In this document: one piece after another, positions 8,840 through 18,559 of the stretch | How the letters are laid out: the number at the start of each line of letters is the position of its first letter | How positions within the stretch are numbered: the stretch's first letter is position 1 | NCBI RefSeq assembly: GCF_018069865.1 | Contig: NZ_JAGQDG010000006.1 | Location: 248,001 to 312,000, forward strand | DNA length: 64,000 bases | Reading direction: 5' to 3' | Origin: Ideonella paludis | Lineage (GTDB): Bacteria > Pseudomonadota > Gammaproteobacteria > Burkholderiales > Burkholderiaceae_C | The notes under the pieces: generated by a model | Told to the model about the DNA's origin: nothing | The model's input: the letters and a program-made list of their open reading frames with translations, nothing else | Databases searched by the model: none | Translations under genes and position numbers: made by a program

Positions 8840-9871
8840 ATGAAGCATCGCCGCTTCTCAGCACACGCCGTGGACCAACGCAACGCCCTGACCCCTGACG
8901 CTCTGACCATGATGGACACCATCGCCCGGACCGGCAGCTTTGCCGCCGCCGCCCGCGAGCTGGGCAAGGTGCCCTCGGCCTTGACCTACAGCGTGCGTCA
9001 ACTGGAAGACGCCCTGGATGTGCTGCTCTTCGACCGCCGCTCTCGGCAGGCCAAGCTGACGGCCGCCGGCGAAGAGCTGGTCAGCGAAGGCCGCCGGCTA
9101 TTGGCCGAAATGGATGCCGTGGCCAACCGAGTGCGGCGGGTGTCGACCGGCTGGGAGGCACAGCTCACGATTGCCATCGACGGCGTGATCAACCGCCCCA
9201 CCGTGCTGGAGCTGTGCGAAGCCTTTTACGCCCTGCGCCCGCCCGGCCATGAAGCCAGCGGCCCCGGCACTCGCTTGCGCCTGCGCACCGAGGTGTTGGC
9301 CGGCACATGGGAGGCCTTGATTTCGGGCCAGGCCGACCTGGCCGTGGGCGTGCCCTTTGAAACCGCCCCGGCCACCGGCATTGAGTGCCAGCCCTTGGGC
9401 GAGCTGAACTTTGTGTTTGCGATGGCGCCGCACCACCCGCTGGCCGCCCTGCCCGGTCCCTTGAGCGACGCCGACATCGTGCACCACCGGGCGGTGGCGG
9501 TGGCCGACTCGGCGCAGCGCTTGTCGCCCATGACGGTGAACCTGTTGCCGGGCCAAGACGTGCTGACCGTGCCCACCATGCAGGCCAAGATCGAGGCCCA
9601 GTTGCGCGGCTTGGGCTGCGGCTTTTTGCCTGAGCCCCTGGTGTGCGACCTGGTACGCGCCGGCCGCTTGGTGGTGCAAAGCGTGCAGCGGCCCCGCCGC
9701 AATGCCAAGCTGGGCTATGCCTGGCGCACGGCCTCGGTGAGCGCGCCGCGCAAAGCCCCCCAAGGCCTGGCCCTGCAATGGTGGCTGAGCCAGTTGCAAA
9801 GCCCCGCCACGCGCCGCGCCCTGCTGCAACGCGCCAGCGGCATGCAAGGCCTGCACACGGACGTGGAATGA
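8840..9871 (+). CDS. LysR-type transcriptional regulator
   Basis: The 343-residue protein has a winged helix-turn-helix near residues 18-77 ([20 protein letters not shown], then [14 protein letters not shown]) followed by a substrate-binding domain. It is somewhat longer than the usual 300 residues because of a 17-residue N-terminal extension and a C-terminal tail. No good ribosome binding site precedes the ATG, and the start sits next to an inverted repeat, consistent with autoregulation. It is divergent from the pirin gene, its most likely target. The stop codon overlaps the start of gluQ in ATGA form, so the two are probably translationally coupled. The inducer cannot be read from the sequence. 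Confidence 0.9.
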   Translation: MKHRRFSAHAVDQRNALTPDALTMMDTIARTGSFAAAARELGKVPSALTYSVRQLEDALDVLLFDRRSRQAKLTAAGEELVSEGRRLLAEMDAVANRVRRVSTGWEAQLTIAIDGVINRPTVLELCEAFYALRPPGHEASGPGTRLRLRTEVLAGTWEALISGQADLAVGVPFETAPATGIECQPLGELNFVFAMAPHHPLAALPGPLSDADIVHHRAVAVADSAQRLSPMTVNLLPGQDVLTVPTMQAKIEAQLRGLGCGFLPEPLVCDLVRAGRLVVQSVQRPRRNAKLGYAWRTASVSAPRKAPQGLALQWWLSQLQSPATRRALLQRASGMQGLHTDVE

Positions 9872-10773
9872 TGAAGCCTCGGGGTCGCTTTGCGCCCTCA
9901 CCCACCGGCCCGCTGCACGAGGGCTCGCTGGTGGCGGCCCTGGCCAGTTGGCTGGATGCCCGCGCGCAGGGCGGCCAATGGCTGGTGCGCATCGAAGACG
10001 TGGACACGCCCCGCTGCGTGCCCGGCGCGGCCGAGCACATCTTGCAGCAGTTGGCGCGCTGTGGCCTGCACCCGGATGAGCCGCCGCTGTGGCAGTCGAC
10101 CCGGCATGAGGCCTATGCACAAGCCTTGGCGCAGTTGGTGCAGTCTGGCCTGGCCTATCCCTGCAGTTGCAGCCGCCAAGACATTGCCCGCGCTTTGGCC
10201 GCGATGGGGCTGGAGCACCAACGGCATGGTGAGCGGGTCTATCCGGGCACCTGCCGCCAGGGCTTGCACGGCGGCGAGGCGCGCGCGTGGCGGCTGCGCA
10301 CCGACTTGCACCCGGCACTGGCCAAGCCGCTGACCTGGCATGACCGCCGGCTTGGGGCCCAAACCCAATGCGTCAGCACGGCCGTGGGTGACTTTGTGCT
10401 GAAGCGCGCCGATGGCCTGTGGGCCTATCAATTAGCGGTGGTGGTGGACGATGCGGCGCAAGGCATCACCCATGTGGTGCGCGGTGAAGACTTGGCCGAC
10501 AACACGGCTCGGCAGATGGGCTTGCAGCAGTGCTTGGGTCTGCCCACACCGCGGTATTTGCACACGCCCTTGGTATTGGCGGCAGACGGGCATAAGCTTT
10601 CCAAGCAGAACGGCGCCGCGGAGTTGGACCTGGCTGACCCCTTGGCCGCTTTGCAGCGCGCAGGCGCGGCTTTGGGTCTGCCACCACACCCAAGCACGGC
10701 GGGTGCCGACTCCTTGGCAGATTGGCTGGCCTGGGCCGTCAGGGCTTGGGCCAATCTTTATGTTCGCCCCTGA
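9868..10773 (+). CDS. gluQ: Glutamyl-Q tRNA(Asp) synthetase
   Basis: This is the truncated class I glutamyl-tRNA synthetase paralogue (301 residues, no anticodon-binding domain) that attaches glutamate to queuosine at position 34 of tRNA(Asp). Visible motifs are [14 protein letters not shown] with the HIGH-like site, a zinc site made of the CSC pair plus Tyr and Cys in YPGTC, and KLSKQN in place of KMSKS. The ATG at 9868 overlaps the LysR stop (ATGA); a second ATG follows at once at 9871 and could be the true start. Expression probably follows the LysR gene. Confidence 0.95.
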   Translation: MMKPRGRFAPSPTGPLHEGSLVAALASWLDARAQGGQWLVRIEDVDTPRCVPGAAEHILQQLARCGLHPDEPPLWQSTRHEAYAQALAQLVQSGLAYPCSCSRQDIARALAAMGLEHQRHGERVYPGTCRQGLHGGEARAWRLRTDLHPALAKPLTWHDRRLGAQTQCVSTAVGDFVLKRADGLWAYQLAVVVDDAAQGITHVVRGEDLADNTARQMGLQQCLGLPTPRYLHTPLVLAADGHKLSKQNGAAELDLADPLAALQRAGAALGLPPHPSTAGADSLADWLAWAVRAWANLYVRP

Positions 10774-10830
10774 GAATACGGGCGTGTGCGCCGTACACCC
10801 TGCCCCGTAGCCCCTGGCGTTGAGTGACAG

Positions 10831-12135
10831 ATGTTTGATTTCAATGCGTTTTTCGCCTTCACGCCCGAGTGGGATGGGCAGGGCTTCTTCCGCTCAGCCT
10901 TCTTTGGGGCGTGGGCCAGCCTGTCGCCCCTCAGCTTCGGGCTGCAGCTCCTGACCGGGCTCGGCACCTTGGCGGCGGGCATTGCGTTGATTCGCGCTTA
11001 CCGGGCCAAGCGCTTGCCCATGCCTGGCGTCAGCCGCATTGAGGCCTCCTTCTTGCGGCACTTGGCGGGCTGGTACTTGGTGACCGGCGCCCTTTGGCTA
11101 GAGACTTGGCTGGCGGCAGACCTTTTGGGGCAAGCCGCCGATGCGTCCGTGCTGCTGTGCTTGGCCAATGGCGGCTTGATGCTGTGCGTCATCAAGTCGG
11201 GGAGCTGGATCTTTCGCAAGGTGATGCAGCCCCAAGACTTGCTGAAGTTTTCGCTGTGGTGCATTGAGTGGTTCTTGGTGGCCTCGGTGGTCTTGTCCTT
11301 CTTGGGCCTTTACTCACCCTTGGTGGGTTTGGTGCAAGCCGTTCACTTCAAGGTGGGCGACCAAGTCTTCAAGGGCCAGAACATTGTCGAAGGCATTTTG
11401 ATGGCGGCGGTCGCCTTCACCTTTGCTGCACAACTGGCCCGCTTGTTGGAGCTTTGGCTGAACCGCTATGCCGCGCGCAAGGGCCTGCATCACAACGACG
11501 CGCTGTTCCTGAGCCGCATCTTCGGCACCTTGCTGTTTGTGGGCACCACCATCGGGGTGCTGACCCAATCGGGCATTGAAGGCGGCACGCTGGCTGCCTT
11601 TGCCAGTGCGCTGGGCATTGGCTTGGGCTTTGGTTTGCAGCAGGTGGTGATCAACTTCTTCAGCGGCCTGAACATCTTGATGGAGCGCACCATCAAGCTC
11701 GGGGACTTTGTCACCATCGACAAGGTCACGGGCCGAGTGATTGACCTGAACCGCCAGTCCATCGTGATCCGCGATGGCGACGGCACCGAAAGCCTGATCC
11801 CCAACTCCGCCATCTCGCGCGGCACGCTGCAAAACCACACCCTGAGCAACCCCGACTTTCGGGTGTCGTTCACGCTGGAGTTGGCCAGCATCGAGCACTT
11901 CAACCAAGCCCGCAGCATCATTTTGAGTGTGCTGGACATCCACCCCCGGGTCTTGGCCAGCCAGCCGCGCAATGTGCTGATCACCAGCCTCAAAGAAGAC
12001 TGCGTGACCTTGGAAGTCAGCCTCTGGATCAACGACCTCGACCGAGGCCGCAAGCCGCTGATCTCGGAGTTGCTGTTTGGCATCGGCATGGGGCTGCGCG
12101 AGGCCAACATCCGCCTCAATGACACGGACGACTGA
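10831..12135 (+). CDS. Mechanosensitive channel, MscS family
   Basis: The 434-residue inner-membrane protein has several N-terminal hydrophobic segments, then the MscS pore helix region (GGTLAAFASALGIGLGFGLQ, about residues 250-270) and the following VVINFFSGLNILMERTIKLGDFV segment that starts the beta domain, then a cytoplasmic C-terminal domain. The Gly/Ala-rich pore helix and the GDFV motif are diagnostic. It lacks the long periplasmic extension of MscK. Members open under membrane tension during osmotic downshock. The gene stands alone between gluQ and the FKBP gene, all on the plus strand. Confidence 0.92.
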   Translation: MFDFNAFFAFTPEWDGQGFFRSAFFGAWASLSPLSFGLQLLTGLGTLAAGIALIRAYRAKRLPMPGVSRIEASFLRHLAGWYLVTGALWLETWLAADLLGQAADASVLLCLANGGLMLCVIKSGSWIFRKVMQPQDLLKFSLWCIEWFLVASVVLSFLGLYSPLVGLVQAVHFKVGDQVFKGQNIVEGILMAAVAFTFAAQLARLLELWLNRYAARKGLHHNDALFLSRIFGTLLFVGTTIGVLTQSGIEGGTLAAFASALGIGLGFGLQQVVINFFSGLNILMERTIKLGDFVTIDKVTGRVIDLNRQSIVIRDGDGTESLIPNSAISRGTLQNHTLSNPDFRVSFTLELASIEHFNQARSIILSVLDIHPRVLASQPRNVLITSLKEDCVTLEVSLWINDLDRGRKPLISELLFGIGMGLREANIRLNDTDD

Positions 12136-12204
12136 GAAGGCCGCTCGGACGGTGGCATGATGCCGGGCTTTCGCCCTTCATTCCCCACCTGAACAGGACT
12201 CCTC

Positions 12205-12909
12205 ATGAGCACCCCCAGCACGGGCCTGCAGATCGACGACACGGTCGTCGGCAGCGGCCCCACCGCCCAAGCGGGCCAGACCGTCACTGTCCACTACACC
12301 GGCTGGCTGCATGATGCCGCCGCCCCCAACCAGCGCGGCCGCAAATTCGACTCCAGCAAGGACCACGGCGAGCCCTTCGAGTTTGATCTCGGCGCCGGCA
12401 TGGTCATCCCGGGCTGGGACGAAGGCGTGCAAGGCATGAAGGTCGGCGGCACCCGCGTGCTGACCATCTCCCCCGAGCTGGCCTATGGCGCCCAAGGCGC
12501 CGGTGGCGTCATCCCCCCGAACGCCACCCTGGTGTTTGAAGTCGAACTGCTGCCCACACCCGAGCGGCCCCAGTTGCAGATCACCGATGTGGTGGAAGGC
12601 TCTGGCGCCGTGGCCCGCGAAGGCCACTCGGTGACCGTGCACTACACCGGCTGGCTGTTTGATGAGAACGCGCCGCAGCAACGCGGGCGCAAGTTCGACT
12701 CCAGCAAAGACCGCAACCGCCCCTTCGAGTTCGACCTGGGCGCCGGCATGGTCATCCGCGGCTGGGACGACGGCGTGCAAGGCATGAAGGTGGGCGGCAC
12801 TCGCGTGCTGGTCATCCCGGCCCATCTGGGCTATGGCGCACGAGGCGCGGGCGGCGTGATTCCACCCAACGCCACCCTGGTGTTTGAAGTCGAACTGCTG
12901 GGCGTTTAA
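12205..12909 (+). CDS. Tandem FKBP-type peptidyl-prolyl cis-trans isomerase
   Basis: The 234-residue protein consists of two complete FKBP domains in tandem, about residues 8-117 and 124-233. Each carries [31 protein letters not shown], [13 protein letters not shown] and [16 protein letters not shown]. No signal peptide is present, so it is cytoplasmic. FKBPs speed prolyl isomerisation and act as chaperones; most bacterial small FKBPs have one domain. Both domains keep the Trp and Tyr of the active site, so both look active. The start has AGGA six bases upstream. The stop overlaps the stop of the convergent lipoprotein gene by two bases. Confidence 0.95.
   Translation: MSTPSTGLQIDDTVVGSGPTAQAGQTVTVHYTGWLHDAAAPNQRGRKFDSSKDHGEPFEFDLGAGMVIPGWDEGVQGMKVGGTRVLTISPELAYGAQGAGGVIPPNATLVFEVELLPTPERPQLQITDVVEGSGAVAREGHSVTVHYTGWLFDENAPQQRGRKFDSSKDRNRPFEFDLGAGMVIRGWDDGVQGMKVGGTRVLVIPAHLGYGARGAGGVIPPNATLVFEVELLGV
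12520..12900 (+). repeat. 33-bp perfect direct repeat from FKBP domain duplication
   Basis: Bases 12520-12552 and 12868-12900 are identical over 33 bases and lie 348 bases apart, one FKBP domain. They encode the same strand ([11 protein letters not shown]) at the end of each domain. Recombination between them would delete or add exactly one domain in frame. Confidence 0.9.
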
Positions 12910-13448
12910 AGCGGGGCTGCTGGGGGCTTGCAGCCCAGCACCTGCCCCTGGCCCTTCAAGAAGCCGCGGCGCACAGCGCCCGCGGCAATCGCCGCCGCCA
13001 CCTTGGCGGTTTGGCGCTCTGCCCCACTGAGCTTGCGCAGCCAGCCCCTGAAGGGAATGGCGCCTTCCACCGCGCCCTTCACAGCGCCGGTGGCAGCATT
13101 GCCCACGGCACTCGCGCCACGCTCCAGTGCGCTGGGGTTTTGCGGGTTATGGGGCACGTCCAGATCCGGCCCCAGTGCCTCATTCAGTGCGTTGATTTCA
13201 ACCAGCAAGCTGTCGCAAGACAGCGCCGGCTGCAGGGCGTAGGGCGCACGCACCGCGTCTTGCAGCACAGCGGGGATCTCCACCTTCACCACATTCAAGT
13301 CGCTCAGCGGCGTGGTCGCAATCTGCGCCACTTTGTCTGAGCCCGTCGGCGGTGTGCTGCTGGGTGTGCTGGTTTGGCAGCCTGCCAAGCCCCAGGCCAA
13401 GCCCAGGCAGCACAGCAGCGGATATGCGGGACGAATGCGTGGGGTCAT
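12906..13448 (-). CDS. Putative lipoprotein of unknown function
   Basis: The 180-residue product begins with a lipoprotein signal: basic MTPRIR, a hydrophobic core and the lipobox LAGC with the acylated Cys at about residue 24. The mature part has a Ser/Thr/Pro linker, a region with a lone Cys, and a Gly/Ala-rich segment ([16 protein letters not shown]) that could form an amphipathic or membrane-associated helix. I recognise no domain with certainty. The ATG overlaps nothing and the gene is convergent with the FKBP gene, sharing two stop-codon bases. It lies just downstream of yjdM on the same strand and may be its operon partner. Confidence 0.75.
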   Translation of the reverse strand: MTPRIRPAYPLLCCLGLAWGLAGCQTSTPSSTPPTGSDKVAQIATTPLSDLNVVKVEIPAVLQDAVRAPYALQPALSCDSLLVEINALNEALGPDLDVPHNPQNPSALERGASAVGNAATGAVKGAVEGAIPFRGWLRKLSGAERQTAKVAAAIAAGAVRRGFLKGQGQVLGCKPPAAPL

Positions 13449-13464
13449 GGTGGCCTGTCTGCCC

Positions 13465-13803
13465 TTAGGCTTTTTTCACAAACTCGGTCTTGAGTTGCAT
13501 GGCGCCAATGCCATCGATCTTGCAGTCGATGTCATGGTCACCGTCGATCAAACGAATATTGCGCACTTTGGTGCCCACCTTGATGACCGTGGACGAGCCC
13601 TTGAGCTTCAAGTCCTTGATCAGGGTCACGCTGTCGCCGTCGACCAGCACATTGCCATGGGCGTCGCGCCAAACGCGAGCGGCTTCATCGGCCACTGCGG
13701 CAGCTTGCTGCGGCCATTCGTGGGCGCACTCGGGGCAGACAAACATCGCCCCATCTTCGTAGGTGTATTCAGAGCCGCATTTCGGGCAAGCAGGCAAGGA
13801 CAT
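13465..13803 (-). CDS. yjdM: PhnA/YjdM family zinc-ribbon protein
   Basis: The 112-residue protein has an N-terminal zinc ribbon ([12 protein letters not shown], then CPECAHEW) and the conserved C-terminal SH3-like domain ([13 protein letters not shown], then GTKVRNIRL). Length and sequence closely match the YjdM/PhnA family. The family name came from a link to alkylphosphonate genes, but the protein is not the phosphonoacetate hydrolase and its role is unclear. The start was placed at 13803 because the family begins MSLPxCPKC; the frame runs six residues further upstream. Confidence 0.92.
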   Translation of the reverse strand: MSLPACPKCGSEYTYEDGAMFVCPECAHEWPQQAAAVADEAARVWRDAHGNVLVDGDSVTLIKDLKLKGSSTVIKVGTKVRNIRLIDGDHDIDCKIDGIGAMQLKTEFVKKA

Positions 13804-13854
13804 GGACAGCACCAAAGTCAAAAGGCCATTCTCGCCGCTCGACCGCGGCGGGCC

Positions 13855-14421
13855 TCAGACATTGAGCAAATGCGTGCGGTAATGGATCAACTCGTCGATG
13901 GACTCGTTGATGTCGGCCAGCGCCGTATGGGCTTGGGCCTTCTTGAATCCCTCGGTGGCTGCAGGCTTCCAGCGCTTGGCCAACTCTTTGAGGGTGCTGA
14001 CGTCGAGGTTGCGGTAGTGGAAATAGGCTTCCAGGCCGCGCATATAGTTCGCTAGGAAACGGCGATCTTGGCAAATGCTGTTGCCACACATGGGGCTCTT
14101 GCCCTTGGGCACGTACTCGGCCAAGAACTCAATGACGCTGGCCTCCGCATCAGCCTCGGTCACTTCCGAGGCCTTGACGCGGTCAATCAGCCCGCTTTTG
14201 CCATGCGTGCCTTTGTTCCAGTTGTCCATGCCATCGAGCACCGCGTCGGTTTGGTGGATGGCGAACACCGGCCCCTCGACACGCACCGTGAGATGGGGGT
14301 CCGTCACCACCACCGCAATCTCGATGATGCGGTCTGATTCGGGCTTCAAGCCCGTCATCTCCAAATCAATCCAGATCAGATTGTGTTCGCTCTTGGTCAG
14401 AACGGGGGCGGTGGTGCTCAT
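13855..14421 (-). CDS. orn: Oligoribonuclease
   Basis: This is the DEDDh 3'-to-5' exoribonuclease that finishes RNA decay by cutting short oligonucleotides, including pGpG from cyclic-di-GMP turnover. The first acidic motif WIDLEMTGL, the [12 protein letters not shown] motif and the C-terminal [15 protein letters not shown] motif with the catalytic His and Asp are present. At 188 residues it has the usual length from the ATG at 14421, which has GAGAG seven bases upstream; the frame extends 14 residues further. It is divergent from the M48 protease gene, with 56 bases between starts. Confidence 0.96.
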   Translation of the reverse strand: MSTTAPVLTKSEHNLIWIDLEMTGLKPESDRIIEIAVVVTDPHLTVRVEGPVFAIHQTDAVLDGMDNWNKGTHGKSGLIDRVKASEVTEADAEASVIEFLAEYVPKGKSPMCGNSICQDRRFLANYMRGLEAYFHYRNLDVSTLKELAKRWKPAATEGFKKAQAHTALADINESIDELIHYRTHLLNV

Positions 14422-14477
14422 GGGCGCGCTCTCATCAACGGTCATGGGCCCATTCTCCACCAACTACACTTGAGCCC

Positions 14478-15779
14478 ATGCCATCTTCGTTTGTGACCTG
14501 GGCCTTTTGTGCCGCTGTGCTGGCCTCTTTGGCCACCAAATTCTGGCTGGCCTCGCGCCAAATGCGGCATGTCCATGCCCACCGCGACACCGTCCCGCCC
14601 GCCTTCGCAGGCCAGATCAGCTTGGCAGCCCACCAAAAGGCCGCCGACTACACCGTGGTGCGCAGCCAGTTCGGGCTGCTCACAGAAGCCTTTGGAGCGG
14701 CGGTGCTGCTGGGTTGGACCTTGCTGGGGGGCCTGGATGCCCTGAACACCTGGGTCTATGGCCTGGTGCAGCCGGCCTGGGGGGATATGGCCTATCAACT
14801 GGCCTTGTTCGGCCTGTTCGGCGTGATCGGCGGTGCGCTGGATCTGCCCTTCTCGCTGTGGCAGGTGTTCCGCATTGAGCAGCGCTTTGGCTTCAATCGC
14901 ATGACGCTGAAACTGTTCATGGCCGACATGATCAAGGGCAGCGTCGTCGGTGTGCTGATCGGCGTGCCCCTGCTGAGCGCCGTGCTGTGGCTGATGAATG
15001 CAGCGGGCAGCTTGTGGTGGCTGTGGGCCTGGGGGCTGTGGGCCGGCTTCATTCTGTTGATGCAACTGATCTACCCAACGCTGATCGCGCCCTTGTTCAA
15101 CCGCTTTGCGCCGCTGGAAGACCCGGCATTGACCAGCCGCGTACAAGCCTTGATGCAGCGTTGCGGCTTCAAGGCCCAAGGCTTTTTCGTGATGGACGGC
15201 AGCCGTCGCTCCGCCCATGGCAATGCCTATTTCACGGGCCTGGGCCGCAGCAAGCGCGTGGTGTTTTACGACACCTTGCTGGCGCGCCTGCAGCCCACCG
15301 AGGTGGAGGCTGTGCTGGCCCATGAGTTGGGCCACTTTCACCACAAGCATGTGCTCGTGAACCTCTTCACCATGCTGGGGGTGAGCCTGGCCGGCTTGGC
15401 CTTGCTAGGCTGGCTGAGCGGCCAGATGAGCTTCTACACCGGCTTGGGCGTCAGCCCCAACGTGGCCTCACCCTCCCATGCCCTCGCCTTGATCCTGTTT
15501 GGCATGGTGCTGCCGCCGTTCATGTTTTTTGTGTCGCCGCTGATGGCGCTGCGCTCACGCAAGGCCGAGTTTGAAGCCGACGCCTACGCCAGCCAACATG
15601 CCGACGGCCAAGCTTTGAGCCAAGCCCTGCTCAAGCTCTATGAAGACAATGCCAACACCCTGACACCGGACCCGCTCTACGTGCGCTTCTATTACTCGCA
15701 CCCTGCCGCATCGGAGCGCTTGGCCGCATTGGCCGCGCTGGGGGCGCGCCGCCCGGCAGAGCCAGGGCTGGCCGCATGA
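14478..15779 (+). CDS. M48 family membrane zinc metalloprotease (Ste24/CAAX-protease-like)
   Basis: The 433-residue multi-pass membrane protein carries the zinc-binding HELGH motif (AVLAHELGHFHHKH, about residue 279) and the third ligand Glu in the EFEADAYAS motif. The N-terminal part resembles the Ste24/CAAX prenyl protease 1 family, with about seven hydrophobic segments. Bacterial members are thought to work in membrane protein quality control; the substrate is unknown. Its stop overlaps the rsgA start (ATGA), and this protease-rsgA pairing recurs in Burkholderiales as far as I recall. Confidence 0.92.
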   Translation: MPSSFVTWAFCAAVLASLATKFWLASRQMRHVHAHRDTVPPAFAGQISLAAHQKAADYTVVRSQFGLLTEAFGAAVLLGWTLLGGLDALNTWVYGLVQPAWGDMAYQLALFGLFGVIGGALDLPFSLWQVFRIEQRFGFNRMTLKLFMADMIKGSVVGVLIGVPLLSAVLWLMNAAGSLWWLWAWGLWAGFILLMQLIYPTLIAPLFNRFAPLEDPALTSRVQALMQRCGFKAQGFFVMDGSRRSAHGNAYFTGLGRSKRVVFYDTLLARLQPTEVEAVLAHELGHFHHKHVLVNLFTMLGVSLAGLALLGWLSGQMSFYTGLGVSPNVASPSHALALILFGMVLPPFMFFVSPLMALRSRKAEFEADAYASQHADGQALSQALLKLYEDNANTLTPDPLYVRFYYSHPAASERLAALAALGARRPAEPGLAA

Positions 15780-16720
15780 GCAAACACGCGCATTTGCAGG
15801 TCGCCCTGGTGGTGGGCGCGCACGGCCGCCATGCCGTGATTGAAACCCCTGAGGGCCAGCGCTTGATGGCCCACCCGCGTGGCAAGAAAAGCGCCTGCGT
15901 GGTGGGCGACCGCGTGCGCTGGGCCGTGGCGGGCGACGAGGCGGTGGTGGAGGCCGTTGAGCCCCGCCGCAACCTGCTCATGCGCCAAGACGAGTGGCGC
16001 ACCAAATCATTTGCCGCCAATTTGGACCATCTCTTGTTCATGGTGGCGGGCGAGCCCATGTTCAGCGAGGCGCAACTGACCCGCGCCTTGATTGCCGCCG
16101 AAGACGCCCGCATTCCCACCACGCTGTTGCTGAACAAGGCCGACCTGCCCACCGCCGACGCGGCGCGGGAGCGCTTGGCGCCCTATAAGGCGATGGGGCT
16201 GACGGTGCTGGAGACCTCGCTCAAGCGCGACTTGGACGGTGCACGGGCCTTGCTGGCTCCCTGTTTGGCCGGCCGCACCACCTTGATCCTGGGCGCCAGT
16301 GGCATGGGCAAGAGCACCTTGATCAACCTGATGGTGCCCGCTGCTTCAGCCCAGGTGGGCGAGATTTCCCAGGCCTTGAACTCGGGCAAGCACACCACCA
16401 CCACCTCGACCTGGTTCTGGCTAGATGGCCTCAGCGGCAGTGACACGCCGCAAGACCCACACGGCCAGCGAGCTGCCTTGATTGACTCACCGGGCTTTCA
16501 AGAGTTTGGGCTGATGCACATCACCCCGCAGCAATTGCCAGAGCTGATGCCGGATTTCCGCGCGCACTTGGGGGATTGCCGGTTCTACAACTGCACGCAC
16601 CGCCATGAACCGGGGTGTGGCGTGCGCGCGGCTGCCCAGCGCGGTGAGATCAGCCCTTCTCGCGTCCGCCTCTACGAAGGCCTCTGGGAAGAGCTGGAAG
16701 CGGGCCAGCGCAAGGGCTGA
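15776..16720 (+). CDS. rsgA: Ribosome small-subunit-dependent GTPase RsgA
   Basis: RsgA is a circularly permuted GTPase that checks and releases late 30S subunit intermediates. Domain order is an N-terminal OB fold, then G4 (LLNKADL), G1 (GASGMGKSTLIN), the G2/switch region (GKHTTTTSTWFW) and G3 (LIDSPGFQEFG), then a C-terminal zinc site made by the Cys in GDCRFYNCTHRHEPGC. Length is 314 residues, as expected. G1 has Met where most family members have Val, a mild change. It is translationally coupled to the M48 protease gene. Confidence 0.96.
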   Translation: MSKHAHLQVALVVGAHGRHAVIETPEGQRLMAHPRGKKSACVVGDRVRWAVAGDEAVVEAVEPRRNLLMRQDEWRTKSFAANLDHLLFMVAGEPMFSEAQLTRALIAAEDARIPTTLLLNKADLPTADAARERLAPYKAMGLTVLETSLKRDLDGARALLAPCLAGRTTLILGASGMGKSTLINLMVPAASAQVGEISQALNSGKHTTTTSTWFWLDGLSGSDTPQDPHGQRAALIDSPGFQEFGLMHITPQQLPELMPDFRAHLGDCRFYNCTHRHEPGCGVRAAAQRGEISPSRVRLYEGLWEELEAGQRKG

Positions 16721-16722
16721 GT

Positions 16723-17715
16723 TCAGCCCAGCAAGTTGGCCAGGGTCAGCAAGGCCAGCAGCAGCATCCACAAGACCACCGAGCGCCACACCAGACCCAC
16801 GACAGCGCCCAGGTGCGCCAGCTGAGGCGGCAGCCCTGGTGTCGAGCCTGAGGCTTCGCCGTCGGCGGCATCGACCCCGACGGTGAAGGACTTGGAGCGA
16901 TCCGGTGTGACGCCTGGGGCGCTGGCGCCCCCCAACTGCACCCCGACCGCCCCTGCCGCAGCGGCCAGGATGATGCCTTCGTTGGCATGCTTCCAGAGCT
17001 CAGCATCGCGCCGCCAACCGGCCACAGCTTCTTCAAAATTGCCCACCACGGCAAAGCCGAATGCAGTCAGGCGGGCCGGCACATGGTCGATCAGCGCAAA
17101 GGCCTTTTGAGACAAATCGCGCAGGCCTTCATTCACCGCCACCCCCAAGCTCAGACTCTTGAAGGCCCAGTAGCGGCTGGCGAATTCGGCCATGCGGTAG
17201 AGCACCGCGCCGGCCGGCCCGAGGCCCAGGCCAGACAACACCACAAACCAGAAGAAAACGCCGAACACGTGGCGGTGTGCGGCCAGCAGCGAGTGCTCGA
17301 TGACATGGCGAAGCAGCTCAGTGCGCGGCAACTCAGAGGTGTCCAGATGCCGCCACTCGGCCAAGAGGCTGCGGGCTTGGTCTTCATCACCACGCTCCAG
17401 CGCATCCCGGATGTCGGTGAAGTAGTGGCTGAACTGGCGAAAACCCAGTGTCAGATAGAGCACCGCCACATCGAAAGCCAAGGCCAAGAAGAAGCTGACG
17501 TACTGCGACAGTGCAAAGTGAATGGCCCACGCGATGAGGGCAGGCACCAGGGCCGTGACGGCCCAAACGATGCGCGCATGTTTGGGCTGGCCCGCGTCGA
17601 AGTTGCGCCCTGTCCATCGCACCCATGCCGTCAGGGAATCGTGCACCCAATTGTCGCGAGGCAGGGGTTTCACCTGCTCCACGATCAGCGCAAAAAGTAC
17701 GGCAAAGAAGCTCAT
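16723..17715 (-). CDS. CobD/CbiB family protein
   Basis: The 330-residue integral membrane protein resembles the CobD/CbiB and AmpE group: an N-terminal segment MSFFAVLFALIVEQ followed by KPLPRDNWVHDSL, a second and third hydrophobic stretch, the RDALERGDEDQAR helix and VPARLTAFGFAVVGNFEEAV. True CbiB joins aminopropanol to cobyric acid in B12 synthesis. No other cobalamin gene is in the window, so this may be a paralogue with another role. The ATG at 17715 was chosen over the longest frame because it starts the first membrane segment. It is convergent with rsgA, with two bases between the stops. Confidence 0.8.
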   Translation of the reverse strand: MSFFAVLFALIVEQVKPLPRDNWVHDSLTAWVRWTGRNFDAGQPKHARIVWAVTALVPALIAWAIHFALSQYVSFFLALAFDVAVLYLTLGFRQFSHYFTDIRDALERGDEDQARSLLAEWRHLDTSELPRTELLRHVIEHSLLAAHRHVFGVFFWFVVLSGLGLGPAGAVLYRMAEFASRYWAFKSLSLGVAVNEGLRDLSQKAFALIDHVPARLTAFGFAVVGNFEEAVAGWRRDAELWKHANEGIILAAAAGAVGVQLGGASAPGVTPDRSKSFTVGVDAADGEASGSTPGLPPQLAHLGAVVGLVWRSVVLWMLLLALLTLANLLG

Positions 17716-17799
17716 CGCCCAGGATGATAACGAGGGATTCGTCTTGTCTTCATCCCGCGCTTGCAAGCGTCAGGGCATTGGCGCATAGAGGCCACAATT

Positions 17800-18525
17800 T
17801 CAAGCCGGCTGCGCGTCTGCCAGCAGGTGATAGAAGTTGCGCAGCATGGACGCGGTGGCGCCCCAAATGAAGTAGCGCTGGTCTGCCGCATCGTGCCAAG
17901 GCATGGAGAGGTACTGGCGCTTGTGGCCCTGCCATTCATGCTCATGCCACTGGTGATGGGACGGGTTCATCAGGTGACTGAGTGGCACTTCAAACACCTC
18001 AGCCACCTCGCCAGGGTCGGGCTGCCACGGCAAGTCGGGCGGCAGCAAGGCCACCACCGGCGTGATGACGAAGCCCGTCACCGTTTTGTAGGCGGGCATG
18101 GTGCCCAGCACGTCCACCTGCTGCGGCATCAAGCCGACCTCTTCTTTGGCCTCACGCAAGGCGGTGGCGATGGATGAGGCGTCATCCGGCTCACGCTTGC
18201 CACCCGGGAAGCTGATCTGCCCCGCATGGTGCTTGAGATGAGAGGTGCGGCGCGTCAGCACCACGCTGCTGACCTGACCGTCTCTCACGACCAAGGGCAG
18301 CAGCACGGCCGCTTGGGCCGGTGGCCGCTCAGGTTTCAGGTCGAGCCGAGCGGCATCGCCTTGGATCACCGGTCGCCATTGCGCCGCCGACTGAATCCGC
18401 TGCCGCACCCACGCGGCCTGGAGAGCTCCAGCGGACAGCGGCTGAAGATGATCATCGCGCCGAACGACCGTGGTCTTTTCAGGGTCGAAGCCAGGGATGC
18501 CGCGACCAGCGGGAACAGTACTCAT
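17800..18525 (-). CDS. Nudix hydrolase, CoA pyrophosphatase type (NudL-like)
   Basis: The 241-residue product has the family signature before the Nudix box (SSVVLTRRTSHLKHHAGQ, then ISFPGGK) and a Nudix box ending in ALREAKEEVGL. The first Glu of the standard box is Asp, as is usual in this subfamily. Members cut coenzyme A derivatives into 4'-phosphopantetheine and 3',5'-ADP. The start at 18525 excludes a 64-residue extension that overlaps the rplS terminator and rplS itself. The gene follows the rplS terminator and is probably expressed on its own. Confidence 0.9.
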   Translation of the reverse strand: MSTVPAGRGIPGFDPEKTTVVRRDDHLQPLSAGALQAAWVRQRIQSAAQWRPVIQGDAARLDLKPERPPAQAAVLLPLVVRDGQVSSVVLTRRTSHLKHHAGQISFPGGKREPDDASSIATALREAKEEVGLMPQQVDVLGTMPAYKTVTGFVITPVVALLPPDLPWQPDPGEVAEVFEVPLSHLMNPSHHQWHEHEWQGHKRQYLSMPWHDAADQRYFIWGATASMLRNFYHLLADAQPA

Positions 18526-18559
18526 AGCGGCAGAGCATAAGGCAAGGCAGAAATGCAAC

